Part shown: piece after piece, positions 16,129 to 25,048 of the stretch
How the letters are laid out: each line of letters begins with the position of its first letter
Position numbering within the stretch: the stretch's first letter is position 1
Assembly (NCBI RefSeq): GCF_900638555.1
Contig: NZ_LR134525.1
Span: forward strand, 186,001-250,000
DNA: 64,000 nt
Source of the DNA: Neisseria meningitidis
GTDB lineage: Bacteria; Pseudomonadota; Gammaproteobacteria; Burkholderiales; Neisseriaceae
Reading direction: 5' to 3'
Position numbers and translations under genes: made by a program
Notes under the pieces: model-generated
Seen by the model: only the letters and a program-made list of their open reading frames with translations
What the model was told of the DNA's origin: nothing
The model's database searches: none

Positions 16129-18342
16129 TTAAAGCCGGGTAACGCTCAATACGCCTTTGACGTCGCCGAGGCTGGCGAGGACGCGTGGGAGGTCGGTAAC
16201 TTGTTTGACTTCGAGCGTGAACCTCATGCTGGCTTCCAAGTCGCGGGACTGGGTTTGCACGGCGGTAACGTTGAGTTTGTGGCGGGCGAGTGCGTCGGAT
16301 ACGTCGCGCAAAAGCCCGGAGCGGTCTTGGGCGCGGATTTCGATATCGACGGCGAACACTTGTCCTTCCTGCAACGCCGCCCAGCTTGCGTCCAGCACTT
16401 TTTCAGGTGCTTGTTCGGCGAGGTGTCGGAAAGAGGGGCAGGTTTTGCGGTGTACCGAAATGCCGCGATCGCGGGTAACGAAGCCGACAATGTCGTCGGG
16501 CGGCGCGGGTTTGCAGCATTTGGCAAGCGTGGTCATCAGACCGTCTTCGCCGTCGATGAGCACGCCGTTTTTGCCGCCTTTTTTGATTTTGGACTGTTTG
16601 ACGATGGTGGTTTCGCTGACGGGTACGGGCGGCGGTTCGTTCAGCGTGCCGCAGGCTTTTTGGATGGCGCGGTTGGAAATTTCGCCTTGTCCGACGGCGG
16701 TGTAGAGGTCTTCTGGCTTTTTGTAGCCGAGATTTTCGGCAAGCTCTTGCAGGTTGGGTTTGGGCGTGAGTTTGGCAAGCTGTTTGTCGAGTTGGACGCG
16801 GCCTTCTTCGCGCACGGTGTCGGCGTTTTGCTGGCGGATGTAGGCGCGGATTTTGCCGATTGCCTTGTTGGATTTGACCCAGCCTTCGTAGAGCCAGTTG
16901 ACGGAAGGATGCCCTTCTTTGGCGGTAATGATTTCGACGCGCTGTCCGTTTTCGAGCGGGGTGGACAGCGGCACAATCTGCCCTTCGACTTTCGCACCGC
17001 GGCAACGGTCGCCGATGCTGCTGTGCAGGGCGTAGGCGAAGTCGATGGGGGTCGCGCCCGTGGGCAGGGAGAGGACTTTGCCGTGCGGGGTCAGGACATA
17101 AATCGTGTCGTTGAAAAGCTCGGTTTTGAAGGCGGCGGCGAGGTCTTCCTTGCCACTTTCCGCCATGTTTTCGCGCCAGTCCAAGAGTTGGCGCAACCAG
17201 GCGATTTTCTGTTCGTAGGCTGAATCGCCTTTGCCGCCCTCTTTGTAACGCCAGTGGGCGGCGACACCGAATTCGTTGAATTGGTGCATATCGAAGGTGC
17301 GGATTTGCACTTCCACGCCTTTGTCTTCCGGGCCGACGATGACGGTGTGCAAACTTTTATAGCCGTTGCCTTTGGGGTTGGCGATGTAGTCGTCGAACTC
17401 GCCGGGAATGGGCTGCCAGAGGCTGTGGACGATGCCCAGCGTGGTGTAACACTCGGGGACGGTATCAATCAGAATCCGCACGGCGCGGATGTCAAAGAGG
17501 CCGTCGAAGCTGAGTTTTTTCTTCACCATTTTTTTGTAAATGGAGTAGATGTGTTTCGGACGGCCGGCGACTTCGAAATGGACATTGTATTTCTTGAGTT
17601 CACCGCGCAGGATGTTGAGGAAGTTTTCGATGTATTCGAGGCGTTCGGTGCGTTTTTCGTCCAAAAGCAGCGCGATTTCGCGGTATTTTTCGGGCTCTTG
17701 ATGGCGGAAGCCCAAATCTTCGAGCTGCCATTTGAGCTGCCACACGCCCAAACGGTTGGCGAGCGGGGCGAAGATGTCGAGGGTTTCTTTGGCGACGGCG
17801 CGTTTTTCGGGGCTGTCGGGGGCGTTGCTTAAAAATTGCAGGGTGCGCGTACGCATCGCCAGTTTGATTAACACGACGCGGATGTCGGTAACCATCGCCA
17901 GCAGCATTTTCCGCATAGTTTCTGCCTGCTGGGCGCGTTCTTCTGGCGTGGCGAGGCTGTCCACCCGGGCGAAGTGGGTGAGTTTCTGCACTTCGTCCAC
18001 ACCTTTGACCAGCTCGGCGACGGTACTGTTGCAGCGTTCGGAAACCAATAGGTTCCAATCGGGGACGTAGCGTCCGATGTCGGCAAGCAGGGTGGCGGCG
18101 ACGGCATCGGGCAGCAGGTCGAGTTCATGAACCATTTGCGCCGCGCCGAGGAAGTGGTCGGGCAGCGGCTCGCCATACGGCGTGGCGGCATCGGCGGGGT
18201 AATGTGCTTCCGCCAGCGAACGGGCGGCTAAGACAAGTTTTTTATCGTTGTTCGGCAGCGCGGCGCAGTAGCTGTCGAACCATTCGCGCAATTCTTGCAG
18301 AGTCGCGCTTTGCGTGTCTTGAATCGGGCTGATGGCGGTCAT
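16129..18342 (-). CDS. relA: GTP pyrophosphokinase (ppGpp synthetase I)
   Basis: Makes the alarmone (p)ppGpp on stalled ribosomes. The 737-residue protein has the RelA/SpoT order: an N-terminal hydrolase-like domain, the synthetase domain (about 230-370), a TGS domain (VLTPHGKVLSLPTGATPIDF near 400) and a C-terminal ACT domain. In the first domain the catalytic HD is replaced by AD (AATLLADIGRY), so hydrolysis should be lost. The synthetase carries GEFDDYIANPKGNGYKSLHT, with the ExDD form characteristic of RelA rather than SpoT. A long open frame on the opposite strand is a shadow. The start at 18342 (MTAISPIQDTQSATLQ) is well supported. Confidence 0.93.
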   Translation of the reverse strand: MTAISPIQDTQSATLQELREWFDSYCAALPNNDKKLVLAARSLAEAHYPADAATPYGEPLPDHFLGAAQMVHELDLLPDAVAATLLADIGRYVPDWNLLVSERCNSTVAELVKGVDEVQKLTHFARVDSLATPEERAQQAETMRKMLLAMVTDIRVVLIKLAMRTRTLQFLSNAPDSPEKRAVAKETLDIFAPLANRLGVWQLKWQLEDLGFRHQEPEKYREIALLLDEKRTERLEYIENFLNILRGELKKYNVHFEVAGRPKHIYSIYKKMVKKKLSFDGLFDIRAVRILIDTVPECYTTLGIVHSLWQPIPGEFDDYIANPKGNGYKSLHTVIVGPEDKGVEVQIRTFDMHQFNEFGVAAHWRYKEGGKGDSAYEQKIAWLRQLLDWRENMAESGKEDLAAAFKTELFNDTIYVLTPHGKVLSLPTGATPIDFAYALHSSIGDRCRGAKVEGQIVPLSTPLENGQRVEIITAKEGHPSVNWLYEGWVKSNKAIGKIRAYIRQQNADTVREEGRVQLDKQLAKLTPKPNLQELAENLGYKKPEDLYTAVGQGEISNRAIQKACGTLNEPPPVPVSETTIVKQSKIKKGGKNGVLIDGEDGLMTTLAKCCKPAPPDDIVGFVTRDRGISVHRKTCPSFRHLAEQAPEKVLDASWAALQEGQVFAVDIEIRAQDRSGLLRDVSDALARHKLNVTAVQTQSRDLEASMRFTLEVKQVTDLPRVLASLGDVKGVLSVTRL

Positions 18343-18416
18343 GATGGGGTCTTCCGTTCCGATAAAAACGAGTTTATTGTAACAGCTTATTTATTTACGG
18401 TGCATAGGCGGGAAGA

Positions 18417-18523
18417 TATAGTGGATTAAATTTAAACCAGTACGGCGTTGCCTCGCCTTGCCGTACTATCTGTACTGTCTGCGGCTTCGTCGCCTTGTCC
18501 TGATTTAAATTTAATCCACTATA
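18417..18523. repeat. Correia element, 107 bp type
   Basis: Short CREE with TATAGTGGATTAAATTTAA ends, between relA and grxB. CREE ends can supply promoter elements; here one lies 67 bases before the grxB start. Confidence 0.92.
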
Positions 18524-18589
18524 AACTTGTTTCGGGCGGCGCCGGGTGTTAAGGTAGCCGGTACCGACAGGTTGACGAGGAATATTTTG

Positions 18590-19231
18590 ATGAAACTGTA
18601 TATTTACGACCATTGCCCGTTTTGCGTGCGTGCGCGGATGGCTGCCGGGCTGTTTGGCGCGGACGTTGAAGAAGCCGTGTTGGCAAACGACGACGAGGCA
18701 ACGCCGATCGGTATGATCGGTGCGAAACAAGTGCCCGTCCTGCAAAAAGAAGACGGTTCGTTTATGGGCGAGAGTTTGGACATTGTGCGGCATTTCGACC
18801 GCGAAGACCGTCTGAAAGACGAAGTCCGCCCCGAGATACGGGCGTGGCTGGACAAGGTGGGCGGATACAACGACAAACTGGTGCAGCCGCGCGTGATCAA
18901 AATCGGGCTGCCTGAATTTGCAACGCCGGAAGCGGTGAAATATTTTACAGACAAAAAAGAGAAAAGCATCGGCAGCTTTTCCGCCAATTTGAATAAAACC
19001 GCCCAATACCTCGAACGGATAAACGCAGATTTGCAAGAGTTGGAAAATTTGATGGACGGTGCTTCAGACGGCATCAACGGCGGAATCGGTATGGAGGATA
19101 TTTTGGTTTTCCCCGTTTTGAGGAATCTGACCGTGGTGCGCGGCATCGAATGGCCCCAAAAGGTGATGGGTTATTTGATGACGATGAGTGAAAAATCGGG
19201 CGTGCCGCTTTATTTTGACAGGGCATTGTAA
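18590..19231 (+). CDS. grxB: Glutaredoxin 2
   Basis: A 213-residue GST-fold glutaredoxin. The N-terminal thioredoxin-like domain starts MKLYIYDHCPFCVRARM with the CPFC redox pair at residues 9-12 and the cis-proline segment KQVPVLQ near 45. The rest is the all-helical C-terminal domain of Grx2. It reduces glutathione mixed disulfides. The start at 18590 puts CPFC at the usual distance. AT-rich foreign DNA begins right after it. Confidence 0.93.
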   Translation: MKLYIYDHCPFCVRARMAAGLFGADVEEAVLANDDEATPIGMIGAKQVPVLQKEDGSFMGESLDIVRHFDREDRLKDEVRPEIRAWLDKVGGYNDKLVQPRVIKIGLPEFATPEAVKYFTDKKEKSIGSFSANLNKTAQYLERINADLQELENLMDGASDGINGGIGMEDILVFPVLRNLTVVRGIEWPQKVMGYLMTMSEKSGVPLYFDRAL

Positions 19232-19552
19232 AAGTGGCTGTTATTAACTGACAGATGAAGGAGGTTCTACCCTATTTGAGGTAAACTCTATTTATCATTG
19301 GCCGAAATACCAGTGCTTATCTCCAAGACGACCTTCCCAATCCCTTTTGCCTCTTAAAAAGAAGTGACTAGTGTGTAAAGTTATAGTTCCTTTTATAGCT
19401 TTCCAATAAAATTAAAGTATTTAAAAGCTTGTTTAGTTCTAATTTGTTAATTTCTGTATCTAAATAATGTTCAGAATAGTATTATTTTTTAAATAAACCA
19501 TGAATAGTACTTCACATTGTTTGTCGTATTATTTAGCTTTTAAATTTCTAAT
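19232..19552. other. AT-rich spacer without genes
   Basis: About 320 bases with many stops in all frames, much lower in G+C than grxB. It marks the left edge of an AT-rich block that runs to about 21330. I see no RNA gene or repeat in it. Confidence 0.6.
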
Positions 19553-20074
19553 GTGAAAGATAGTTTAATGGACGCCTTTGATTTTTTTATGCAAGGCAAT
19601 TTTAAAAAAATTGCAACTGAACAAGGTTTAGACCGTAAATATTTTATATTCCAATATATCGTATGTAATTTATCTGCCATTTCTTCTTTTTGTTTAATGA
19701 AGGTTATCCATAGTTATACTATCCTTTGTTTATTAATAATGATAATTGGCATTGCATTTGGATTTATCTTGAGAAATAGGGTTCTATCTATAGTAAAAAA
19801 TAAACAAAAGTTTTTATCTGATATGTTTCCCTTGGAAATGCCTTTCTTTTCTAGAGTATACAAAATACCTATCTTGGCCAGATTCTTGAATAGGGGAATG
19901 AAATGGCTTTATCTCCAAAATTTTTTCTGTTTAGTTATGATTTGTTTCTCGATATCTCTTATCCTTAATGAAGAAAGGGGGTGGATGCCTTATTTTATCT
20001 GCTATTGGTTTGGACTTTGTTATCCAGTAAGCACTTATTACGTTTTTTTATCCAGAGATTATAAACATATCTAA
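19553..20074 (+). CDS. AT-rich four-helix membrane protein, unknown
   Basis: A 173-residue protein with about four membrane helices: CNLSAISSFCLMKVI, YTILCLLIMIIGIAFGFIL, NFFCLVMICFSISLIL and MPYFICYWFGLCYPVSTYY. The start is a GTG at 19553 or an ATG at 19568; neither has a strong ribosome site. Codon use is AT-rich and unlike the neighbours, so it is probably transferred DNA. It ends a few bases before a 10-codon prpF-like fragment. I do not recognise the family. Confidence 0.55.
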   Translation: MKDSLMDAFDFFMQGNFKKIATEQGLDRKYFIFQYIVCNLSAISSFCLMKVIHSYTILCLLIMIIGIAFGFILRNRVLSIVKNKQKFLSDMFPLEMPFFSRVYKIPILARFLNRGMKWLYLQNFFCLVMICFSISLILNEERGWMPYFICYWFGLCYPVSTYYVFLSRDYKHI

Positions 20075-20080
20075 ACTATT

Positions 20081-20113
20081 ATGCGTGGCGGTACTTCCAA
20101 AGGTAAATTTTAA
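20081..20113 (+). pseudogene. prpF-like start fragment, copy 1
   Basis: Ten codons MRGGTSKGKF then a stop. MRGGTSKG is the signature of the PrpF (methylaconitate isomerase) family. The same nucleotide string, CGTGGCRGTACTTCCAAA, recurs at 21067, so the two copies flank the cation-efflux gene. Confidence 0.5.
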
Positions 20114-20209
20114 CCTAATCAATTTACTCAAACCATCCAAAAATTACCAAGCAGCAATATAAACACAGATTTATTTGAGCCAACCTGATCAAAACAAGGA
20201 ACTAAATAG

Positions 20210-21010
20210 ATGAAAAAGACCATTTTTAACATTACCAAAATGGACTGCCCGTCCGAAGAACAGCTCATTCGCATGCGTTTAAAAGATGTGTCTGATATTT
20301 ATGAATTACAGTTTGATATTGCTGGGCGGTGCTTAACCGTCTATCACGATAATCAAGATACAACGATTTTACAAGTACTTGAACCGCTTAATTTTGATAG
20401 TCATATCATTTCCACCGAAGTGATTGTTGATAAGATAGTGTTTAACAAGCCTGATGAGCACTTAGAAAAAAGATTATTATATCAAGTGCTCATGATTAAC
20501 TTTGTGTTTTTTATCATAGAGTGTTCGGTTGGTATTTTTGCTAATTCTATGGGGCTGATTGCTGATAGTCTAGATATGCTGGCGGACAGCTTTGTCTATA
20601 TATTGGCGCTATCAGCCATTGGTATGACGCTGGCGTATAAAAAACGTGTGGCATTTTTGGCGGGGATAACGCAGATAATATTGGCGTTATTTGGGGTGAT
20701 AGAAGTGATTAGGCGTTTTATCGGTGCTGAGCAGCTGCCCAATTATCAACTGATGATTGGCACGGCATTTTTGGCATTGATTGCAAACTGGCTGTGCTTA
20801 TATCTACTGAGCAAAAATCAAAATAAAGAAATCCATATCAAAGCCAGCATGATTTTTACATCCAATGACATTATCATCAATATCGGTGTGATAGCGGCGG
20901 GAGCATTGACGTTATTGACTCATTCTAGCTATCCTGATTTAATCATTGGCATGATTGTCTTTGTCATTGTACTATTTGGTGCCAGAAATATTTTAAAATT
21001 GGCAAAATAA
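20210..21010 (+). CDS. Cation-diffusion-facilitator-like efflux protein
   Basis: A 266-residue membrane protein. Residues 1-85 form a small ferredoxin-like domain (IFNITKMDCPSEEQLIRMRL, a metal-binding-domain look with MDCPSEE). This is followed by about six membrane helices. IADSLDMLADSFVY in the second helix matches the paired aspartates of CDF metal sites, but the second metal motif (IFTSNDIIINIGVI) has lost the usual H-x3-D histidine. It may export a divalent metal. It is AT-rich and lies between two prpF fragments, so probably acquired. There is no cytoplasmic C-terminal CDF domain, making it shorter than typical. Confidence 0.72.
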   Translation: MKKTIFNITKMDCPSEEQLIRMRLKDVSDIYELQFDIAGRCLTVYHDNQDTTILQVLEPLNFDSHIISTEVIVDKIVFNKPDEHLEKRLLYQVLMINFVFFIIECSVGIFANSMGLIADSLDMLADSFVYILALSAIGMTLAYKKRVAFLAGITQIILALFGVIEVIRRFIGAEQLPNYQLMIGTAFLALIANWLCLYLLSKNQNKEIHIKASMIFTSNDIIINIGVIAAGALTLLTHSSYPDLIIGMIVFVIVLFGARNILKLAK

Positions 21011-21036
21011 TTCCTTTCACCAGCAAAGGAGTTTTT

Positions 21037-21099
21037 ATGCAAATATCGGTCAAAGCTACCTACATACGTGGCAGTACTTCCAAAAACTTGATTTTTTAA
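21037..21099 (+). pseudogene. prpF start fragment, copy 2
   Basis: Twenty codons, MQISVKATYIRGSTSKNLIF, then a stop. They match the start of PrpF proteins (ATY-x-RGGTSKGVFF) with a GG to GS change. A good ribosome site, AAAGGAG, precedes the ATG, so this is the beginning of a former gene. Confidence 0.55.
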
Positions 21100-21310
21100 A
21101 ATGTGGTTAATGCGAGTTTGTTTATCTGGTATTTGATTGGTCAAGCCTTCATCCAAGCGTTTGACGATTTCACGCAAAAATACCCCTGATTTACACACAG
21201 GGTCTAAGAATGTCGCCTTTGGATTTGACCAAATCTCAGACGGCAATAAATCCAGCATTTGATTGGCAAGTTTTGGCGATGTGAAAACCTCATCATTAGA
21301 CAGACTGGAG
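21100..21310 (-). pseudogene. N6-adenine DNA methylase fragment
   Basis: The minus strand reads SNDEVFTSPKLANQMLDLLP then SEIWSNPKATFLDPVCKSGVFLREIVKRLDE. FLDP-x-CKSGVFL is the SAM-binding motif I of restriction-associated N6 methylases. The frame is lost after KNQVFG, and the catalytic NPPY motif is absent. It is a remnant of a restriction-modification gene, adjoining the prpF fragment. Confidence 0.62.
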
Positions 21311-21397
21311 TTTCTTAATCAGTGTTTCAGTTAATGAAAGGTATTATCATGCAACCTGGTTCTAATAATGATGAAAAAAATAAGATTACACTACAGG

Positions 21398-21436
21398 AAA
21401 ACGCGGCAGGGCAATATGTCCTGCCGCGTTTTTTGG
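21398..21436. terminator. Intrinsic terminator after M50-like gene
   Basis: AAAACGCGGCAGG and its complement (21420-21432) form a 13-base stem around a 9-base loop, followed by T residues on the plus strand and A residues on the other strand. It can end transcription from either side. Confidence 0.8.
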
Positions 21437-21461
21437 AGCGTTTATGCCGTCTGAAAGCCAG

Positions 21462-22100
21462 TCAGACGAACATCTGCACAAACGCAATCACCAGCCGCAC
21501 AATCGGTGCAATAAACGCACCCAAAACCCCGGTCAGCATAAGCAGCAGGATAATCCACGTCCCATAAGGTTCGATTTTGCGGAACGCTTGCGAATATTTC
21601 GCCGACAGGAAGGTGTCGATGAAAATGCCGCCGTCCCAAGGCAGGATGGGGATGATGTTGAGCGCGAACAGAATCGCATTGATCAGAATACCGTAGTTTG
21701 CCATTTGAGCCAACGGCATCTGATACGCCCCACCGACATACGGAGTCAGCACCAAAACCACGCCCCACAGAACAGCCATCGCCAGATTCGACAGCGGGCC
21801 GGACGCGGCAACGCAACGCCAGGCAAGGCGCGGGTTGCGGAAGTTGCGCGAATCGATAGGAATCGGACGCGCCCAGCCGAACAGGAAGGGCGTGAACATC
21901 AAAGTAAGCAGCGGTACGATGATTGTGCCGACCAAATCGATATGGGGCAGGGGGTTCAGTGTCAGCCTGCCGTATTGTTCGGCAGTGTTGTCTCCCCAGT
22001 AGCGCGCCGTATAGCCGCGCGCCACCTCCCTGACGGTAATGGCGAGCAGCACGGGCAGGACGGCAAGCAGAAACACGCCCAAATCAAAATTTTGAAACAT
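21462..22100 (-). CDS. M50 (site-2 protease)-like membrane protein lacking HExxH
   Basis: A 212-residue multi-pass protein with the conserved body of cytoplasmic-membrane M50 proteins: YGRLTLNPLPHIDLVGTIIV, GWARPIPIDSRNFRNPR, AASGPLSNLAMAV and LNIIPILPWDGG with the third-ligand aspartate. At the place of the HExxH zinc site, however, it reads TVREVARGYTARYWGD: both zinc-binding histidines are arginines, while the glutamate remains. So it is probably not an active zinc protease. I take the ATG at 22100 (MFQNFDLGVF); the longer frame is unlikely. The rest of the gene looks under normal constraint. Confidence 0.85.
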   Translation of the reverse strand: MFQNFDLGVFLLAVLPVLLAITVREVARGYTARYWGDNTAEQYGRLTLNPLPHIDLVGTIIVPLLTLMFTPFLFGWARPIPIDSRNFRNPRLAWRCVAASGPLSNLAMAVLWGVVLVLTPYVGGAYQMPLAQMANYGILINAILFALNIIPILPWDGGIFIDTFLSAKYSQAFRKIEPYGTWIILLLMLTGVLGAFIAPIVRLVIAFVQMFV

Positions 22101-22321
22101 GGTTTTCCTTTGAACAGATGTGGTGTGCAGCCCGAAACGGCTGACAGACAGAAGCGGCAATATATCATCTAACCTGATTTTATTGGAATAAGAAATCAGA
22201 CAGAATCATTTTTTCTGCCGGCCCGTTATCTGATGATTTGCTGTAATACAGCGTTTAAACACGGTTTGCCTGTGAACGGAACAGACATTCATATGACCAA
22301 AAATTGTAAAAATAGGTTGCA

Positions 22322-22340
22322 AATAGGAATTGTTGCTATT
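22322..22340 (+). promoter_or_regulatory. Candidate Fur-type operator before tonB
   Basis: A 19-base AT-rich interrupted palindrome (AATAG at one end, CTATT at the other) that fits the Fur box at about 10 of 19 positions, 14 bases before the tonB ATG and next to TATTATTAT. Known iron control of neisserial tonB makes it plausible; the match is weak. Confidence 0.35.
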
Positions 22341-22354
22341 ATTATGCCCGAATT

Positions 22355-23197
22355 ATGGATAAAGAACGAATTTTAACCCCCGCAGCCGTGTTTTCCGTCG
22401 CACTGCTGCATTTGGCAATGGTGGCATTGCTCTGGCAGGCGCACAAGCTGCCCGTGATAGAGTCAGGAAATGTTATCGAATTTGTCGATTTGGGTGATTT
22501 TGGCGGAGGGGACGGTGCACCCGAAGGCGCAGGTGCGCCTGCTGCGCCTGAGCCGCAACCTGAGCCTGAGCCGCCCAAACCTGTCGAGCCGCCCAAGCCG
22601 GTTTTGAAGCCGGTGGTTACGAAAAAGGCGGATGCGGATATTCAGCAGCCTAAGGAAGAGCCGAAACCTGAAGAAAAGCCGAAACCCGAAGAAAAACCGA
22701 AACCAGAGCCTAAGCCGGAAGCGAAGCCTGTCCCGAAACCGGCGGAAAAACCGGTCGAGAAGCCGTCTGAAAAACCTGCCGAACATCCCAGCAATGCTTC
22801 TGCCAAAGCAGACAGCGAGCAGGGTAATGGGGAAGATAAGGGAACCGGTACCAAAGGAGACGGAACGGGGCGCGGAGAAGGCAGCGGTAAAGGTAGCGGC
22901 GGTGTCAAAGGCGAACACGGGGAAGGAGCCGGCAGCAGCAAAGGCAATCCTTTACGCGCCAACGGCAGCATTCCGCGCCCGGCTTATCCCACGCTTTCTA
23001 TGGAGAATGACGAGCAGGGTACGGTTGTTTTGAGCGTTTTGGTTTCTCCGGGCGGTCATGTCGAGTCCGTTAAAATCGTGAAAAGCAGTGGTTTTTCTCG
23101 GTTGGACAATGCGGCACGCAAGGCGGCGCAAAACGGGCATTTTCAAGCCAATGCCTGGACGGAGTTTAAAGTCCCCGTCAAGTTTGAATTGAATTAG
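22355..23197 (+). CDS. tonB: TonB energy transducer
   Basis: Couples the inner-membrane proton gradient to outer-membrane receptors for iron, transferrin, haemoglobin and siderophores. The 280-residue protein has an N-terminal membrane anchor (about 13-28), a long proline-, lysine- and glutamate-rich spacer from 50 to 145 (repeats of [10 protein letters not shown]), a Gly/Ser/Lys-rich hinge, and the TonB C-terminal domain with [20 protein letters not shown] and [19 protein letters not shown]. exbB and exbD follow on the same strand. Confidence 0.95.
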   Translation: MDKERILTPAAVFSVALLHLAMVALLWQAHKLPVIESGNVIEFVDLGDFGGGDGAPEGAGAPAAPEPQPEPEPPKPVEPPKPVLKPVVTKKADADIQQPKEEPKPEEKPKPEEKPKPEPKPEAKPVPKPAEKPVEKPSEKPAEHPSNASAKADSEQGNGEDKGTGTKGDGTGRGEGSGKGSGGVKGEHGEGAGSSKGNPLRANGSIPRPAYPTLSMENDEQGTVVLSVLVSPGGHVESVKIVKSSGFSRLDNAARKAAQNGHFQANAWTEFKVPVKFELN

Positions 23198-23262
23198 GCG
23201 GTTGCCGCAGCGGTTTGCGGCAGCTTGGATGTTTGATTGGTTTTTTCAGTGTTGGAATCATT

Positions 23263-23925
23263 ATGAATTTGAAATTAGTGTTTGAATCGGGCGATCCCGT
23301 CCTGATCGGTGTGTTTGTGTTGATGCTGTTGATGAGTATCGTAACGTGGTGTTTGGTTGTCTTGCGCTGCATCAAGCTGTATCGGGCGCGCAAAGGGAAT
23401 GCCGCCGTCAAACGGCATATGCGCGATACTTTGTCGCTGAACGACGCGGTCGAAAAAGTGCGCGCCGTCGATGCGCCTTTGTCCAAACTGGCGCAAGAGG
23501 CATTGCAGTCTTACCGCAACTACCGCCGAAACGAAGCGTCCGAACTGGCGCAGGCTTTGCCGTTGAACGAGTATTTGGTCATTCAAATCCGCAACAGTAT
23601 GGCGCAGATTATGCGCCGGTTTGATTACGGGATGACCGCGCTTGCCTCCATCGGCGCGACCGCGCCGTTTATCGGGTTGTTCGGCACGGTTTGGGGGATT
23701 TACCACGCCCTGATCAATATCGGGCAAAGCGGGCAGATGAGTATTGCGGCGGTTGCCGGCCCGATTGGCGAGGCACTGGTGGCGACGGCGGCGGGTTTGT
23801 TCGTGGCGATTCCGGCGGTGTTGGCATACAACTTCCTCAATCGCGGCACAAAAATACTGACCCAGGATTTGGATGCGATGGCGCACGATTTGCACGTCCG
23901 CCTGCTTAATCAAAAGGATAGCTGA
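23263..23925 (+). CDS. exbB: TonB-system proton channel subunit ExbB
   Basis: Inner-membrane MotA/TolQ/ExbB family protein of 220 residues. Three membrane segments are visible: residues 12-33, then [28 protein letters not shown] near 130, and [22 protein letters not shown] near 175. The last two line the proton path. It works with ExbD and TonB, whose genes flank it; exbD starts 2 bases after the stop. Confidence 0.95.
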   Translation: MNLKLVFESGDPVLIGVFVLMLLMSIVTWCLVVLRCIKLYRARKGNAAVKRHMRDTLSLNDAVEKVRAVDAPLSKLAQEALQSYRNYRRNEASELAQALPLNEYLVIQIRNSMAQIMRRFDYGMTALASIGATAPFIGLFGTVWGIYHALINIGQSGQMSIAAVAGPIGEALVATAAGLFVAIPAVLAYNFLNRGTKILTQDLDAMAHDLHVRLLNQKDS

Positions 23926-23927
23926 TT

Positions 23928-24362
23928 ATGGCATTTGGTTCGATGAATTCCGGCGACGATTCTCCGATGTCCGACATCAACGTTACGCCGTTGGTGGACG
24001 TGATGCTGGTGTTGCTGATTGTGTTTATGATTACTATGCCGGTGCTGACGCATTCCATCCCTTTGGAACTGCCGACCGCGTCCGAGCAGACAAACAAGCA
24101 GGACAAACAGCCTAAAGACCCCCTGCGCCTGACGATTGATGCGAACGGCGGCTATTATGTCGGCGGGGATTCTGCAAGCAAAGTGGAAATCGGGGAAGTG
24201 GAAAGCCGTCTGAAAGCCGCCAAGGAGCAGAATGAAAACGTGATTGTGGCGATTGCGGCAGACAAGGCGGTGGAATACGATTATGTAAACAAAGCTTTAG
24301 AAGCCGCCCGTCAGGCAGGAATCACCAAAATCGGTTTTGTAACCGAAACCAAGGCGCAATAA
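23928..24362 (+). CDS. exbD: TonB-system protein ExbD
   Basis: A 144-residue protein with one membrane helix. The conserved segment MSDINVTPLVDVMLVLLIVFMI holds the essential membrane aspartate (LVDVML). The periplasmic part ends AARQAGITKIGFVTE. Third gene of the tonB-exbB-exbD operon; an inverted uptake-sequence hairpin follows 18 bases later. Confidence 0.95.
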   Translation: MAFGSMNSGDDSPMSDINVTPLVDVMLVLLIVFMITMPVLTHSIPLELPTASEQTNKQDKQPKDPLRLTIDANGGYYVGGDSASKVEIGEVESRLKAAKEQNENVIVAIAADKAVEYDYVNKALEAARQAGITKIGFVTETKAQ

Positions 24363-24380
24363 AGTTCGACGCTTGAACGA

Positions 24381-24413
24381 ATGCCGTCTGAAAGTCTTTC
24401 AGACGGCATTTCT
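24381..24413. terminator. Inverted uptake-sequence hairpin after exbD
   Basis: ATGCCGTCTGAA at 24381-24392 and its complement at 24398-24409 with a 5-base loop, then TTTCTT. Confidence 0.87.
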
Positions 24414-24475
24414 TATGTTTAATCAGCTATATATAGTTGATTAAAACAAAAATGAGACGACAGAGCGCCGTCTCC

Positions 24476-24495
24476 ATTTCTGCGCAGGCGGGAAT
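24476..24495. repeat. Degenerate dRS3-like repeat
   Basis: ATTTCTGCGCAGGCGGGAAT matches ATTCCC-N8-GGGAAT at all but two arm positions. dRS3 repeats are common in meningococci and serve as filamentous phage insertion sites. It lies in the gene-free region 24363-25048 with a CREE and an ATR. Confidence 0.45.
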
Positions 24496-24595
24496 ACAAA
24501 CATCTGATTTTTCTTTTATTTTCAAACATTACTGAAATGGGTAAGTCTGGAGTCCTGCCTGCGCGAGAATAATGAAAATGTGCATTTCTAATTTT

Positions 24596-24750
24596 TATAG
24601 TGGATTAACAAAAATCAGGACAAGGCAACGAAGCCGTAGACAGTACAAATAGTACGGAACCGATTCACTTGGTGCTTCAGCACCTTAGAGAATCGTTCTC
24701 TTTGAGTTAAGGCGAGGCAACGCCGTACTGGTTTTTGTTAATCCGCTATA
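24596..24750. repeat. Correia element, 155 bp
   Basis: Full-length CREE in the gene-free stretch after exbD. The right end is TTAATCCGCTATA. An ATR element starts six bases further on. Confidence 0.93.
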
Positions 24751-24756
24751 CCCACT

Positions 24757-24937
24757 GAGACCTTTGCAATAACATAGGTTACTAAAATTTTATGCTCAAT
24801 CTCATTTTCAAAATGCAAAACTTTTCTGATTTTTCCTACTTTTTGCTCAATATTAGGAAGGTTTTAGGCAATTGAAAATTTTTTGGCGCATTTTTATGCG
24901 TCAAATTTCGTTAACAGACTATTTTTGCAAAGGTCTC
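24757..24937. repeat. ATR element (181 bp) with 5-bp target duplication
   Basis: AT-rich element with GAGACCTTTGCAA / TTGCAAAGGTCTC ends. CCACT lies directly outside each end (24752-24756 and 24938-24942). The element is identical in reverse orientation to the copy at 38331. No coding potential, so it behaves like a non-autonomous transposon. Confidence 0.9.
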
Positions 24938-25048
24938 CCACTGTAAAAACGGAGAAGGACAGAGGACGGCAGTAAGGTTTGCCGTCCTCTTTTTCAAGTT
25001 GCGGTGGAATGCCGCTTGAAGGTGTGGTTTAAACGTTTCGGCTTGTAA

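Noticed and set aside
16084..17223. A 379-codon open frame opposite relA
   Set aside because: relA is complete and strongly conserved on the other strand. The frame's Phe/Gly/Asp-rich protein has no recognisable domain and is a G+C-driven shadow.
22642..22971. Proline/serine-rich frame opposite tonB
   Set aside because: It only reflects the repeated PKPE codons of tonB on the other strand.
24381..24413. Many spaced inverted repeats as a CRISPR array
   Set aside because: The repeats are uptake sequences, CREEs and ATRs scattered through the window. There are no regularly spaced direct repeats with unique spacers and no cas genes.
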